Source: Roseibium denhamense
Lineage (GTDB): Bacteria > Pseudomonadota > Alphaproteobacteria > Rhizobiales > Stappiaceae
Direction: 5' to 3'
Assembly (NCBI RefSeq): GCF_009711415.1
Contig: NZ_SMLZ01000097.1
Location: forward strand, 1 to 64,000
Length of the DNA: 64,000 nucleotides
A program made the translations under genes and the position numbers. Shown in pieces: positions 53,139 to 62,785 of the stretch (position 1 is the stretch's first letter; the number at the start of each line of letters is the position of its first letter). The notes beneath the pieces were generated by a model. It saw only the letters and a program-made list of their open reading frames with translations. It was not told where the DNA came from and ran no database searches.

Positions 53139-55028
53139 CTAAAGCGTGGCATCTCCTTTGGGCGGCGGGTTCCAGCCGCGTTCGTCACGGCCCTCTCCAG
53201 CACCTGCATGTTCGGCCCGCATGAGCTCGAACAATGTTGCCGACTGGGCCCGCATCGCATCGATATAAGACTTATCGACGCCGCCGTCATTGTAGTTGTC
53301 GCGCAGATTTTCCAGCATGTTGATATCGTGCTTGCGGAAGGCACGTGTGCGGGTCCGCGCCCTGAAAGGATGTTCCCCCAAAGCAATCAGGGCTCTTCGC
53401 CCGACTGCAAGCCCACTCTCAAAGGTCTCCCGTTCCGCGAGCAGGGCGCCAGCTCGTTCGAGCTCATAGACATGGTGGCGGTCCCGGGCACGAGCAAGAA
53501 TCTGTACCTTCGGGTATGTTTTTGCCACGTGCTCTACCACCATCAACTGTTTGTCTCGGTCGTCGAGCGCTGCAATGAAAAGATCCGCCTCTTCAAGACC
53601 TGCCGTGTGAAGGAGATCAGGCCGGGTGGCATCCCCGTAAAATGTCTTGATACCGATGCGGCCCAAATTCTCAATCGTTTGCGGGTCGTGATCCAGAATT
53701 ACGACATCGTAACCGGCCGTAAGCAGGAGACGTGAGACAACTTGCCCAAAGCGGCCCATACCTGCCACGACAACACGCCCCTTCTTGTCAATGACATCTG
53801 GTGCGCGCTCGGTTTGAATGACAACACGCGGCGCAATGGCTTTTTCGTAAAGTATGAATAGAGCCGGTGTCAAAAGCATGGACAATGCGACAACGAGGGT
53901 CATGGTTTGCAAAAGATCCGGAGGAATAACCCCTGTTCCGCCAGCAATACCGAAAAGGACAAAAGCGAACTCGCCCGCCTGGGCAAGGCCAAGGGCAAAC
54001 AGCCAGCGGTCTGCCCCTTGCAGTTTGAAGACGACCGCAAGCGCAAAGAGGCACAAAAACTTCACCAGCACCACACCAACGGCCAGCCCGGCAATCAAAA
54101 GCGGCGCTCCGAACAGCAAGTCAAAATCAATGCCCGCACCAACGGTCAAAAAGAAAAGCCCCAACAATAATCCCTTGAACGGCTCGATGTCACTTTCCAG
54201 TTCGTGACGATAGTCACTGTCTGACAAAACCACTCCGGCAAGGAAGGTACCAAGCGCGGGCGACAGGCCAACAAAGTCCATCAGAAGCGCGATCCCAATG
54301 ACGAGCAGAAGCGCAGTCGCGGTAAAAATTTCACGCAGACGCGCTTCTGCAATGAAGCGGAAAACCGGACGCAACAAGTGGCGCCCTGCGATAATGATCC
54401 CGGCAATCACGGCAAGGATGATCACAGCCTGTGCCCAGCCCGGCAGAGCAGCCAGCGCTTCTCCGCCATGACCGCCCCCATGAGCCTGGTCCCCGTGCTG
54501 GCCGCCCCCGTGATAGCTGCCAAGTGCCAGCAACGGCAGGACTGCCAGCATCGGGATGACCGCAATATCCTGAGTAAGTAAGACCGAGAAAGAACTCTGC
54601 CCGCCTGTGGTGCGCAGCCATCCTTTTTCATTCAGCGTTTGAAGAACGATTGCGGTCGAGGACAAGGCGAGGATCATTCCCAGTGCCAAGGCGGTCTGCC
54701 ACGCCAGACCCAAGGCAAGCCCGATCAATCCAAATACCGCTGTTGTTCCGGCAACCTGCAACCCGCCCAAACCGATCAACTGTTTCCGCATGTTCCAGAG
54801 CATTGCAGGCTGCAGCTCAAGACCCACCAAAAACAGCATCATGACAACGCCGAATTCTGCGAAATGCTGGACCTCGGTTGTTTCTGAACCAACCAGGCCA
54901 ATGACCGGGCCAATCACAACACCGGCAATCAAGTATCCGAGGACAGACCCGAGCCCCAACCGGTTCGCCAACGGCACCGCGATAACGGCCGCGCACAAAT
55001 ACACAAATGCTTCAGACAAAAGCTCCAT
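53139..55028 (-). CDS. Glutathione-regulated-type K+/H+ antiporter (KefB/KefC, CPA2)
   Basis: About 629 residues. Twelve to thirteen membrane helices at about 1-385 with the CPA2 core (MILALSSTAIVLQTL, GTFLAGVVLSDSDYRHELE), then a TrkA-N/RCK domain at about 400-520 (VVVAGMGRFGQVVSRLLLTA). The HGGGQHGDQAHGGGHGG loop is histidine-rich and unusual, and may bind metal. ATG 55028 (TGATG overlap with the kefF stop) has a better-spaced GGGAG than GTG 55031. It exports K+ and imports H+ during electrophile stress. Confidence 0.88.
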   Translation of the reverse strand: MELLSEAFVYLCAAVIAVPLANRLGLGSVLGYLIAGVVIGPVIGLVGSETTEVQHFAEFGVVMMLFLVGLELQPAMLWNMRKQLIGLGGLQVAGTTAVFGLIGLALGLAWQTALALGMILALSSTAIVLQTLNEKGWLRTTGGQSSFSVLLTQDIAVIPMLAVLPLLALGSYHGGGQHGDQAHGGGHGGEALAALPGWAQAVIILAVIAGIIIAGRHLLRPVFRFIAEARLREIFTATALLLVIGIALLMDFVGLSPALGTFLAGVVLSDSDYRHELESDIEPFKGLLLGLFFLTVGAGIDFDLLFGAPLLIAGLAVGVVLVKFLCLFALAVVFKLQGADRWLFALGLAQAGEFAFVLFGIAGGTGVIPPDLLQTMTLVVALSMLLTPALFILYEKAIAPRVVIQTERAPDVIDKKGRVVVAGMGRFGQVVSRLLLTAGYDVVILDHDPQTIENLGRIGIKTFYGDATRPDLLHTAGLEEADLFIAALDDRDKQLMVVEHVAKTYPKVQILARARDRHHVYELERAGALLAERETFESGLAVGRRALIALGEHPFRARTRTRAFRKHDINMLENLRDNYNDGGVDKSYIDAMRAQSATLFELMRAEHAGAGEGRDERGWNPPPKGDATL

Positions 55029-55645
55029 CACATCGCTCCCGTCTTGATAAGAAATTCATCCAAAACATCGCCCAGAAAGGGCGCCGCTGCCGCTTTCTCA
55101 AAATCCAGCCGATCAGCAACCAGTGCCTTGAGCAAATCGTCATAAGCATTCCGGTGGATATCAAGCTGATTGCCTTCTGATGCCCGCCCGGCGCCAAACA
55201 ATGCAAAGGGCGCAAGGTACCGCATGCCGCACAGGTGAGCAGTGGCTTCAAACGGAAGCAAAAGACTGCGCAGATCGGCGTGGTTCAGGCCGGCTTGCGA
55301 ATAGGCATCCGGTTTTGCACCTGCGGTAATCGCATTCATGAAGGTTTTCCCAGCTAGCGCCGTACCATGCTTTCCGTAAGCGAAGCCATGCTCCAGAACC
55401 AGGTCCTGCCACTCCTTCATAATCGCGGGCGCCGAGTACCAATAAAGCGGATGTTGAAAGACGATTACGTCATGCTCGACCAGCCTTTGCTGCTCCCTGT
55501 CCACGTCAATGTCGAAGTCGGGGTATTCAGCATAAAGATCGACCGGGGTAACGCCTTGAACGGCTTTCGCCGTCTCAAAAAGCGGACCGTTTATCTCGGA
55601 TCGGTCAGGCCTCGGATGCGCGTAGATAACAAGAGCTTTTGCCAA
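55028..55645 (-). CDS. KefF-like NAD(P)H quinone oxidoreductase (antiporter ancillary subunit)
   Basis: 205 residues, flavodoxin-like fold of the NQO/KefF/MdaB group. VIYAHPRPDRSEIN (about 6-19) binds the flavin phosphate; FQHPLYWYSAPAIMKEW is the family core. KefF subunits activate KefC/KefB and reduce quinones. Direct overlap with the antiporter gene supports that role. Divergent from the HxlR regulator. Confidence 0.87.
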   Translation of the reverse strand: MAKALVIYAHPRPDRSEINGPLFETAKAVQGVTPVDLYAEYPDFDIDVDREQQRLVEHDVIVFQHPLYWYSAPAIMKEWQDLVLEHGFAYGKHGTALAGKTFMNAITAGAKPDAYSQAGLNHADLRSLLLPFEATAHLCGMRYLAPFALFGAGRASEGNQLDIHRNAYDDLLKALVADRLDFEKAAAAPFLGDVLDEFLIKTGAM

Positions 55646-55948
55646 GGGACATTTCCGAAAGGGTTGACCGGAAACCGGTCCACAGCGGCCCGGTTACCAG
55701 TGTTCGACAACGCTGAGCTCGCAGCGCGATTAAGGTTTCAGAATGCTACGCCTTCTTCACATCACCTGCAAAACGCGCAGCGTTTTCCTTCAACAAGGTT
55801 TCTTCATCCGCGTCCCCCCAAAAGGCCGGTTACGCTTTGGCCCCGGCCACAATTGGCCAGGGCTTGAAGTCTGACCACAAATGAGAGATTAAGTTACATT
55901 ATTCAACTAGTATACTTTTTGTAACCTAAAGCCGGAGAGTGTTTCCAA
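55646..55948. promoter_or_regulatory. Divergent control region between kefF-type and hxlR genes
   Basis: 303 bp with no credible gene; open frames here are extensions antisense to kefF. The part near hxlR is AT-rich and holds the inverted repeats listed at 55893-55925. The rest is GC-rich and shows nothing I can name. Confidence 0.5.
55893..55925. promoter_or_regulatory. Probable HxlR operator
   Basis: GTTACA (55893-55898) and TGTAAC (55920-55925) form an inverted repeat, with the palindrome AGTATACT (55909-55916) between them. The element ends 23 bp before the hxlR GTG, so autoregulation is likely; control of the divergent kefF-kefB pair is inference. Confidence 0.5.
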
Positions 55949-56320
55949 GTGGCAGGGCGGGTTAAAACAGTTGGCAAACGACGCATCGTGCTAGAGGCCT
56001 GCACGGAGCCATGCCCGATCGAGCGCGGCATGCGCATTCTTGGAGGGAAATGGACGGGCTCGCTGCTGTGGCATCTCAAGGATGGCCCCGTACGCTTCAA
56101 CGACCTCGCCCGCATGCTTGGCGGTGCTAGCAAGAAAATGATTGCTGAACGGCTACGCCAACTCGAAGAGCGTGGTCTTATAACAAGGACCGTGGTGCAA
56201 AGTGCACCAGTGTCCGTGGAGTACGATATTACCGAATTTGGGGCATCAGCGCTCAAGTTCCTGGATGAATTGAAGGTTTGGTCAGAGAACCTTCCAAAAG
56301 ACCAACTGGTTTACAGCTGA
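55949..56320 (+). CDS. HxlR family redox-type transcriptional regulator
   Basis: 123 residues, winged helix. C22 in CPIERGMRILGGKW is the conserved HxlR cysteine that senses quinones or disulfide stress in YodB- and QorR-type proteins; C18 lies four residues before it. The helix-turn-helix is FNDLARMLGGASKKMIAERL (about 50-69), with the wing following RGLITRTV. GTG 55949 follows GGAGAG. Divergence from a Kef pair and a nearby DsbA-like gene supports an electrophile-response role. Confidence 0.85.
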   Translation: MAGRVKTVGKRRIVLEACTEPCPIERGMRILGGKWTGSLLWHLKDGPVRFNDLARMLGGASKKMIAERLRQLEERGLITRTVVQSAPVSVEYDITEFGASALKFLDELKVWSENLPKDQLVYS

Positions 56321-56334
56321 ACCTATGACCAAAC

Positions 56335-56364
56335 ACCGGCCGCAGATCAACGCTGACGGCCGGT
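56335..56364. terminator. Stem-loop between hxlR and iolG (convergent)
   Basis: ACCGGCCG (56335-56342) and CGGCCGGT (56357-56364), a perfect 8-bp stem with a 14-nt loop. TTT follows on the + strand and AAA precedes, so it could end both transcripts weakly. Confidence 0.45.
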
Positions 56365-56450
56365 TTGGATCACCTCATGGTACAGCTGCTTCTCGTCCTG
56401 AGGGCGACCAGGCCCGGATGCAACGCTATAGGAATTTAAGCTTGCGGATC

Positions 56451-57449
56451 TCAGATCTCATCGAGCCCGACGGCCCGTCTTTCTGCAACGGATTTTAGAG
56501 CCGCTTCGGCAAGCGCGAGCGCCCGCAACCCGTCCTCGCCATTGGGCGCCGGCGCTCGGTTGTTCACAATCGCATCCACGAATGCTGCGATCTCCGCGGC
56601 ATAAGCCTCTGTGTAGCGGGTCATGAAAAAATCATGTAGCGGCGGCTTCAGGTATCCTTCTGAAGTTGCCAGCTCGATGGAGACCGGACGCTGATTTTCG
56701 GCCGCGATTGCCCCCCTTGAACCATGTACCTCGATCCGTTGATCATAGCCATAGCTCGCACGGCGGGAATTGGAGATGCTGCAGTGCTTGCCGGAAACGG
56801 TGGTCAGCACGATTGTGGCACTGTCGTAGTCACCCAGTTTTCCAATTTGCGGGTCTACAAGAACGGAGGCAGTGGCGTAGACCGAGGCGATTTCCTCAGC
56901 CAGCAAATATCTCGCCATATCAAAATCATGGATCGTCATATCCCTGAAGATGCCACCCGACACCTGGATGTAGTCCGGCGGAGGCGCCCCCGGATCGCGG
57001 GACGTAATCTGGACCATTTCAACGTCGCCGATCCGTCCCTCTTCGATCGCATCCCGGACAGCCTTGAAATGCGGGTCGAAACGGCGGTTAAATCCAAGCA
57101 TCAAGGTCGCGCCAAGTTTCTCGACAGTGTTCAGACACGCCTTGACCCGCTCCAATGAAAGATCGATTGGCTTTTCGCAGAAAATGGCTTTGCCGGCATG
57201 CGCAAATTTCTCAATCAGGTCGGCATGGGTATCGGTCGGCGTGCAAATAACGACAGCATCTACATTGGTATCGTCCGAAACCTCATCGATTGCCGCAGTA
57301 CGGGCGCCATATTGATCCGCCAAAGCCTGTGCTGCGTCCGGAAACGCATCAGATACAGCGTACAGCTCGGCACCTGCAGTCGATGAGATCGCTTTTGCGT
57401 GCACTTTGCCAATACGTCCTGCGCCCAGGACGCCAACCTTGATGCCCAT
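56451..57449 (-). CDS. iolG: Inositol 2-dehydrogenase (Gfo/Idh/MocA family)
   Basis: 332 residues. Oxidises myo-inositol to 2-keto-myo-inositol with NAD+. Rossmann motif GVLGAGRIGKVHAKA (6-20), CEKPIDL with catalytic K93, FRDMTIHDFDMARYL with the Asp/His pair. Length and segment order match IolG rather than general Gfo/Idh sugars. Divergent from the rpiR-iolB pair. Confidence 0.9.
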   Translation of the reverse strand: MGIKVGVLGAGRIGKVHAKAISSTAGAELYAVSDAFPDAAQALADQYGARTAAIDEVSDDTNVDAVVICTPTDTHADLIEKFAHAGKAIFCEKPIDLSLERVKACLNTVEKLGATLMLGFNRRFDPHFKAVRDAIEEGRIGDVEMVQITSRDPGAPPPDYIQVSGGIFRDMTIHDFDMARYLLAEEIASVYATASVLVDPQIGKLGDYDSATIVLTTVSGKHCSISNSRRASYGYDQRIEVHGSRGAIAAENQRPVSIELATSEGYLKPPLHDFFMTRYTEAYAAEIAAFVDAIVNNRAPAPNGEDGLRALALAEAALKSVAERRAVGLDEI

Positions 57450-57513
57450 TTTCCGTCCTCCCGCTGACCGGCTGCCTTATAGACTTTCATCGGCATCCCG
57501 GATTAGAATAAAA

Positions 57514-57538
57514 ATTCCAAAATCATCTTCGTTGGAAT
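57514..57538. promoter_or_regulatory. Probable RpiR (IolR-type) operator
   Basis: ATTCCAA (57514-57520) and TTGGAAT (57532-57538), 7-bp inverted repeat with an 11-bp spacer, in the 114-bp iolG/rpiR divergent gap. The TTCC/GGAA cores resemble those of proteobacterial IolR sites. It is well placed to repress both directions. Confidence 0.55.
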
Positions 57539-57563
57539 GTGTCAAGCTTGAATAGCCAGAGCC

Positions 57564-58421
57564 ATGAATGACGGCCTTCCCAAAAGTTCCAACGGAACCA
57601 CTCCCCTCACAGTTGCCGCATTCTTTAAGCAGTTGGGCACACGAGCCGACCGGCTTCCGAAACGGCTGAAACAATGCGCCGACTTCATTGCCGCGAACCC
57701 TGATCGCGTCGCAGTTTCCACGGTTGCCGAGCTGGCCGAGGCCGCAGGCTTGCAACCATCTGCAGTGATGCGGTTTTGCAAAGAGATGGGTTTTGAGGGT
57801 TTCTCGCAAATGCAGAAGTTGTTCCGGTCCGACTATGCCCAAAATTGGCCGGACTATCCAACACGGCTGGCCCAGCTGCGGGATCACGGAACCGACAGTC
57901 CATCGGCGCTTCTGGCTGAATTTGTAGATGTGGGACGCGCCTCACTTGAAAACCTGCTGGCTACGATTGAACCCGTATCGCTGCAACAGGCTGTCGATGT
58001 TCTCGTGCGGGCTGACACCATTCACATGGTTGGCTTCCGGCGCGCTTTTCCGGTAACGGCCTATTTGGCATACGCATTTGAGAAAATGAGTGTTCCTGCC
58101 ATGCTTCATTCCGGTGTGGCAAACATCAACATGCAACCCCTTATTCGCCCGAAAGACGCGGTCATTGCAATTACGTTTTCACCCTACACGCAAATGACAC
58201 TCGACATCGCGTCAGAGGCGCGGAAAGCCGGCGCAAGTCTCGTTGCGATCACAGACGTGGTTACCAGTCCGCTCGCCAAGTTGAAGGCCACCCACTTGCT
58301 GGTTTCCGAATTGGACGTCGGTGCCTTCCGGTCGCTTTCGGCAAGTTTATCCCTCTCAATTGCCCTCGCCGTCGCGGTCGGGACCCAAAGAAACAAAGCG
58401 CAAGGAACCCATGATGGCTGA
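57564..58421 (+). CDS. RpiR/MurR family transcriptional regulator (IolR-like)
   Basis: 285 residues. N-terminal RpiR helix-turn-helix (about 15-90: STVAELAEAAGLQPSAVMRF) and a C-terminal SIS sugar-phosphate-binding domain (about 125-260: HMVGFRRAFPVTAYLAYAFE). RpiR-type IolR proteins repress inositol genes and respond to an inositol-derived sugar phosphate. The gene overlaps iolB by 11 nt and faces iolG, so IolR is the natural reading. Confidence 0.88.
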   Translation: MNDGLPKSSNGTTPLTVAAFFKQLGTRADRLPKRLKQCADFIAANPDRVAVSTVAELAEAAGLQPSAVMRFCKEMGFEGFSQMQKLFRSDYAQNWPDYPTRLAQLRDHGTDSPSALLAEFVDVGRASLENLLATIEPVSLQQAVDVLVRADTIHMVGFRRAFPVTAYLAYAFEKMSVPAMLHSGVANINMQPLIRPKDAVIAITFSPYTQMTLDIASEARKAGASLVAITDVVTSPLAKLKATHLLVSELDVGAFRSLSASLSLSIALAVAVGTQRNKAQGTHDG

Positions 58422-59217
58422 TCTTCTCGTCAAACCGGTTGGAACATCGGGAAAAGTCCATGACATCACACCGCAAAGCGCGCATTGGGGCTATGTCGGT
58501 TTTGGCCTCTATCATCTGCAGGCGGGAGACAAGGCTTCGGAACTGACTGGCGACCGCGAAGCCATCCTTGTCTTGGTTGAAGGCAAGGCAAACATAATCG
58601 CTGGTGACATCTCCTTTGGGGAGCTTGGAGACAGAATGAGCGTCTTTGAGCGGAAGAAGCCGCATTGCGTTTACGTTCCAAACGGCAGCAGCTGGTCCGT
58701 CACCGCGACAACGGCCTGCGTGGTCGCCGTTTGCACGGCACCTGGCAAGGGCAACTTCCCGGCTCGTGTGATTACGGACATCGGTCTTGTTGAGCGCGGC
58801 AAAGGGGCGAACACCAGATATATTCACCCGATCGCCATGGAGGAAAGCGATGTTGCGGACAGTCTTCTTGTGACGGAAGTTTTCACGCCGCAGGGAAACT
58901 GGTCGTCCTACCCGCCGCACCGGCATGATGAAGACAACTATCCTCACATGACCTATCTCGAGGAGACCTATTACCACCGCCTCAACCCCAAACAGGGTTT
59001 TGGCTTTCAGCGTGTGTTTACGGAAGATGGTGCGCTCGACGAAACAATGGCTGTTTCAGATGGCGATGTCGTGCTGGTCCCTAAAGGCCATCACCCCTGC
59101 GGAGCGCCGTACGGATATGAGATGTACTATCTGAATGTGATGGCCGGTCCGCTTCGCAAGTGGCGGTTTCAAAACCATCCAGACCATGACTGGATCGCAC
59201 AGCGTGATGCAGGTTGA
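58411..59217 (+). CDS. iolB: 5-deoxy-glucuronate isomerase
   Basis: 268 residues, double cupin. Converts 5-deoxy-glucuronate to 2-deoxy-5-keto-gluconate in inositol breakdown. Metal-site histidines in YPPHRHDEDN (about 169-178), then LEETYYHRLNPKQGFGFQRV and VLVPKGHHPCGAPYGY. Two tandem ATGs (58411, 58414), both preceded by AAGGAA. Other iol genes (iolC, iolD, iolE) are not in the window. Confidence 0.93.
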   Translation: MMADLLVKPVGTSGKVHDITPQSAHWGYVGFGLYHLQAGDKASELTGDREAILVLVEGKANIIAGDISFGELGDRMSVFERKKPHCVYVPNGSSWSVTATTACVVAVCTAPGKGNFPARVITDIGLVERGKGANTRYIHPIAMEESDVADSLLVTEVFTPQGNWSSYPPHRHDEDNYPHMTYLEETYYHRLNPKQGFGFQRVFTEDGALDETMAVSDGDVVLVPKGHHPCGAPYGYEMYYLNVMAGPLRKWRFQNHPDHDWIAQRDAG

Positions 59218-59235
59218 ACATCAACCCAAAACAAT

Positions 59236-59256
59236 CAGGCGCCATCTAAGCGCCTG
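59236..59256. terminator. Bidirectional terminator between iolB and the chemoreceptor gene
   Basis: CAGGCGC (59236-59242), loop CATCTAA, GCGCCTG (59250-59256), followed by TGTTCTT on the + strand and by TTGTTTTGGG on the minus strand. It suits both convergent genes. Confidence 0.6.
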
Positions 59257-59285
59257 TGTTCTTACATGCTCATCTGGCGACCCTA

Positions 59286-61706
59286 TCAGGCCGCCAAAAG
59301 AATATGATCATGCGGCAATGCATCGCTAAACTCCACGCCGCAACCAGATCCCGTGTGGCGGACAACGGTTGCTTGCAGACGGCTTCCATCCAGGAAATCG
59401 AGAGTTAATTTCTCGCCAAGCGGCAATTCGGACATGTCCATGATTTGGGCGCCAGTCGAACTAACATCGATAAGCTGCACGGTTCTCTTTTTTCCGTGAG
59501 CGAGTGTTATCGTGACATCCTCAGCAATAGCCTTTCGATCGGCCTTCCTTCGGTCTTCGACATCTTTGGTAACGCCTTCCAGGAATCGCTCAACTTCACC
59601 GGCCAGACTGTTGCTTGCGTCAGATACGAGATCAGCGGCCGAGTTGACAGCTGTCGCCTCCTCCGAGGTTTGCAGAACAGCTCCTGACACGGTTGTCATG
59701 CTACCGGCTGCATTGGTCGTGCTGTCACTCGCCGACTTGGCAGAACGCGCGATCTCCTGATTTGCAGCGCGCTGTTCCTCAATTGCTCCGGCAACAGATC
59801 CGGTCAGATCTCGGATCTCGGACACTTTTTCAGCAATATTCCCGATAGCTCCAGCCGCATCGCGAACAGAGCTCTGAATACCGGTAATCCGTCCGGAAAT
59901 CTCGTCCGTTGCCTTGGACGTTTGTTCTGCCAACTCTTTGACTTCGGAAGCCACCACAGCAAATCCGCGCCCGGCTTCACCAGCACGAGCTGCTTCAATT
60001 GTTGCATTCAGCGCAAGCAAATTGGTTTGCGCGGCAATATCCCGGATCAAGTTCACAACGCTACCGATGTGTTCCGCAGCTTCTGAAAGCGTTTGAACGT
60101 TTTCGTTGGTCGCTTCTGCGGCGGCTACTGTTTCCGCGACAATCCGGATCGTAGCCTCGGTCTGATTAGCAATCTCCTGAACTGTTGCCGTCATTTCTTC
60201 CGTGGCAGCTGCGACAGCTGCTACGTTTTCGGAGGCACTGCTTGAAGCATAGCCGGCGTGATCGGATTCCGATTTGGCATTCGAGGCCAGGTCTTCGAGG
60301 GTCGTTGCTGCTTGCTGCATTCTCTCCATTTGATCCCCGACCGTAGCAAGACGGTCCTTCATGACAGATTTGAAGTCACGAATCAGGTTTTCCAGAAATG
60401 CCTGACGTTGACGCTCTCGATCCCGCTCCCCCCGCGCATGAGCTTCAAGCTCCAACCTTTGAATAGCATTGTCACGGAAGACATCGACCGATTTGATCAT
60501 CTCTCCAATTTCATCTGCACGATCAGAGTTATCGAGTTCAATCTTTGTATCACCGGTCGCAAGGCTGTTCATCGCCGCAACCAGTTTGTTGATCGGCTGC
60601 GTGATTGACCGTGCAGCAAAGAACCCGGCCAGCGCAGCAACACCGAGCAGAACGGCACCGAACAACAGCATTCTGTTTCGCATTGCTATGACCGGCTCAT
60701 AAGCTTCAGCGTAGGCTTGCATAGCGACAATGGCAAAAGGTTGCCCCTGATACTCGAAGCGCAGGGCTTCAATATCGAGCCTTTTTCCGCGATGGAGGGA
60801 ATCGTACCCAAAGGCCTGTCCGTCTAAAAACGCCTCTTCAATGATCGGGCTTTCCAACCGAGTTGCAAGAATATCGTTCTGATCCGGGGTGTATTCTGTG
60901 TCATTGCGCATCAGGCGATCTTCGCCGATCAATGCCAGCTCACCCGTCTCGCCGAGCCCCAGGTTGTGGCGCATCAACGCATTAATCTTGTCGATCGGCA
61001 TTTGAAAAGCGAGCACTCCGATTGCCTGCCCATCAGCCTTCACCGGGTAGGCCATAAAGCTTGCGGGCGCATCGTAGCTCGGCCCGTAAGGCGCGAAGTC
61101 CTCGAAGGCAACAACGTGATGCTCCGTGATTTGCATCGCTTTCCGGAACACCTCTCCCAGATCGGATGACGCCCATTCCCCGCCACCAGCCTGAAAGTTG
61201 GTCGCGTAATCCAGCTCCTTGAATACGGAGTAAATCAGGTTGCCATGAGCATCGAACAAAAACACATCATAGTATCCTTCATCCTGTTGCAGCTCATGAA
61301 ACCAAGGATGGTACTTTGCGTGCATTGCATCGTACGGACTGCCCGTTTTGGCATCGTAAAGCTTGTCTTTTTCTCCCGTCGGATGCGGGTTCTCGTTGAT
61401 GTAGGCTCGTTGCAGCTCGCTTTTGAGATCAATGCCGTTAGCGGACATCTCTTGCCAAGCATTTGAAAAATCTTGAACGGCAGCAACAGTTCCAGGGTTT
61501 TCAGCAATCAGATTCAATTGCCGCTCAATAGTTTGAAGGTAATTCAGCGTCTCATCTGCTCCAACCCGTGCTGCTGCAAAAAGGCGGGCTTCAGTCAGTT
61601 GTTGGAGGCTCGCACTGGACGTCAGATAGCTCAACACCCCTATGCCGATGCCTACCGCCGCCGCGCACCCAACCACCAGAGCCGGTATTTTCTCTGAAAG
61701 CTTCAT
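59286..61706 (-). CDS. Methyl-accepting chemotaxis protein with C-terminal PilZ domain
   Basis: About 806 residues. TM1 at about 9-30, a large periplasmic sensor of dCache type (about 35-340) with [22 protein letters not shown]2 near 345-365, HAMP, then the signalling tip with [20 protein letters not shown]. The final 90 residues are a PilZ domain: RxxxR (RKADR) and DxSxxG (DVSSTG), the full c-di-GMP-binding set. The start is either ATG 61706 or GTG 61718. The receptor should couple flagellar chemotaxis to c-di-GMP level. The ligand is unknown. Confidence 0.88.
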   Translation of the reverse strand: MKLSEKIPALVVGCAAAVGIGIGVLSYLTSSASLQQLTEARLFAAARVGADETLNYLQTIERQLNLIAENPGTVAAVQDFSNAWQEMSANGIDLKSELQRAYINENPHPTGEKDKLYDAKTGSPYDAMHAKYHPWFHELQQDEGYYDVFLFDAHGNLIYSVFKELDYATNFQAGGGEWASSDLGEVFRKAMQITEHHVVAFEDFAPYGPSYDAPASFMAYPVKADGQAIGVLAFQMPIDKINALMRHNLGLGETGELALIGEDRLMRNDTEYTPDQNDILATRLESPIIEEAFLDGQAFGYDSLHRGKRLDIEALRFEYQGQPFAIVAMQAYAEAYEPVIAMRNRMLLFGAVLLGVAALAGFFAARSITQPINKLVAAMNSLATGDTKIELDNSDRADEIGEMIKSVDVFRDNAIQRLELEAHARGERDRERQRQAFLENLIRDFKSVMKDRLATVGDQMERMQQAATTLEDLASNAKSESDHAGYASSSASENVAAVAAATEEMTATVQEIANQTEATIRIVAETVAAAEATNENVQTLSEAAEHIGSVVNLIRDIAAQTNLLALNATIEAARAGEAGRGFAVVASEVKELAEQTSKATDEISGRITGIQSSVRDAAGAIGNIAEKVSEIRDLTGSVAGAIEEQRAANQEIARSAKSASDSTTNAAGSMTTVSGAVLQTSEEATAVNSAADLVSDASNSLAGEVERFLEGVTKDVEDRRKADRKAIAEDVTITLAHGKKRTVQLIDVSSTGAQIMDMSELPLGEKLTLDFLDGSRLQATVVRHTGSGCGVEFSDALPHDHILLAA

Positions 61707-61876
61707 CCTAGTCTTCACCCCGAATAGCTAGATGATTCGAGGATTGACGCTAAGGCAATTTTGCAAATAAACGCTTAAATGATGTAGATGGCATTATTGT
61801 TGAATATAGTTACTTCTTACAATAAACGCGAATGCATAGTGACTTTCCGATTTCGCCGGTTTTGACGCAGTTCTTG

Positions 61877-62785
61877 TCAGCCAGTTTGGGAACAGTCGAC
61901 CAGGGCACCACGATGACGGATCACGTGACCGGCCAATTTGGCACCTGCGTCAACGCTCTTATCGACATCGCCACTGGTAAGATGTTCTGCCAAAAACGCG
62001 GCATTGAAGCTGTCGCCGGCCGCGGTGGTGTCGACAATGCCGGATACGTTTGCGGGCTGGAACGATTTCTGCCAATCGTCTCCCGCGCAAAGGACATCTT
62101 CAGGCCCGTTCTTGACCACCACCATGGTTGCACCGGCAGACAGATACCGTTCGGCAGTGGCCGATGGAGCCGCGTCGCCGAAATGCGCGAGCTCATCTTC
62201 AAATGACGGCATGACATAGTCGCAAACAGACGCTGCCTCGGTCACGACTGAGCGCATGCTGTTGGCATCCTCCCAAAGCCGTGGCCGCAAGTTGGGGTCA
62301 AACGCGGTTTTTGTTCCGCCAGAGCGCGCTGATTTGAGTGCGTTCAGAAAGTTTTTCCGGCCATCCGGCGGAAGGATGGCAAGGGTAATCCCACTGAAAT
62401 AAACGAGCGACGTGCCGGCCATGGCTTGTGCCAGATAATGCGGATTATCTGCCAGCTGCCTTGCCGCTGATTGAGACCTCCAGTAAGCGAAGCTGCGTTC
62501 ACCATTCTCAAGCTGGATCATGTAGAGGCCGACCGACTGATCTTTCAGCTTCTGGATATGATCCGTGGTCAAACCGGAAGCTTCCAGGAACTCCAGCATT
62601 TGTCCGGAAATCGCGTCGGTCCCAATGGCGGTACAGTAGCTGACTTGCCAGTTGTCAGGCAGGCACCGCCGCGCGTACCAGGCTGTGTTAAGCGTGTCTC
62701 CGGCAAATCCCATCTGAAAGGTACCAACGCCGGTCGGAGCCATTTCAACCATGCACTCACCAATAGACATGAAGGTTGAGGGCAC
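61877..62785 (-). CDS. kdgK: PfkB-family sugar kinase, probable 2-dehydro-3-deoxygluconokinase
   Basis: 302 residues. GECMVEMAPTG opening, AGDTLNTAWYARR (about 29-41), FDPNLRPRLWED (substrate/ATP region) and DTTAAGDSFNAAFLAEHL with the catalytic Asp (AAGD). Closest by pattern to KdgK, which makes KDPG from 2-keto-3-deoxygluconate. GTG 62785 has AGGAG 8 nt upstream. Lies 145 nt after a CUT1 permease gene and a terminator, so uptake of a uronate or aldonate is plausible but unproven. Confidence 0.83.
   Translation of the reverse strand: MPSTFMSIGECMVEMAPTGVGTFQMGFAGDTLNTAWYARRCLPDNWQVSYCTAIGTDAISGQMLEFLEASGLTTDHIQKLKDQSVGLYMIQLENGERSFAYWRSQSAARQLADNPHYLAQAMAGTSLVYFSGITLAILPPDGRKNFLNALKSARSGGTKTAFDPNLRPRLWEDANSMRSVVTEAASVCDYVMPSFEDELAHFGDAAPSATAERYLSAGATMVVVKNGPEDVLCAGDDWQKSFQPANVSGIVDTTAAGDSFNAAFLAEHLTSGDVDKSVDAGAKLAGHVIRHRGALVDCSQTG

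Noticed and set aside
55367-55867. 166-codon + strand frame
   Set aside because: Mostly antisense to the KefF-like gene; no family features.
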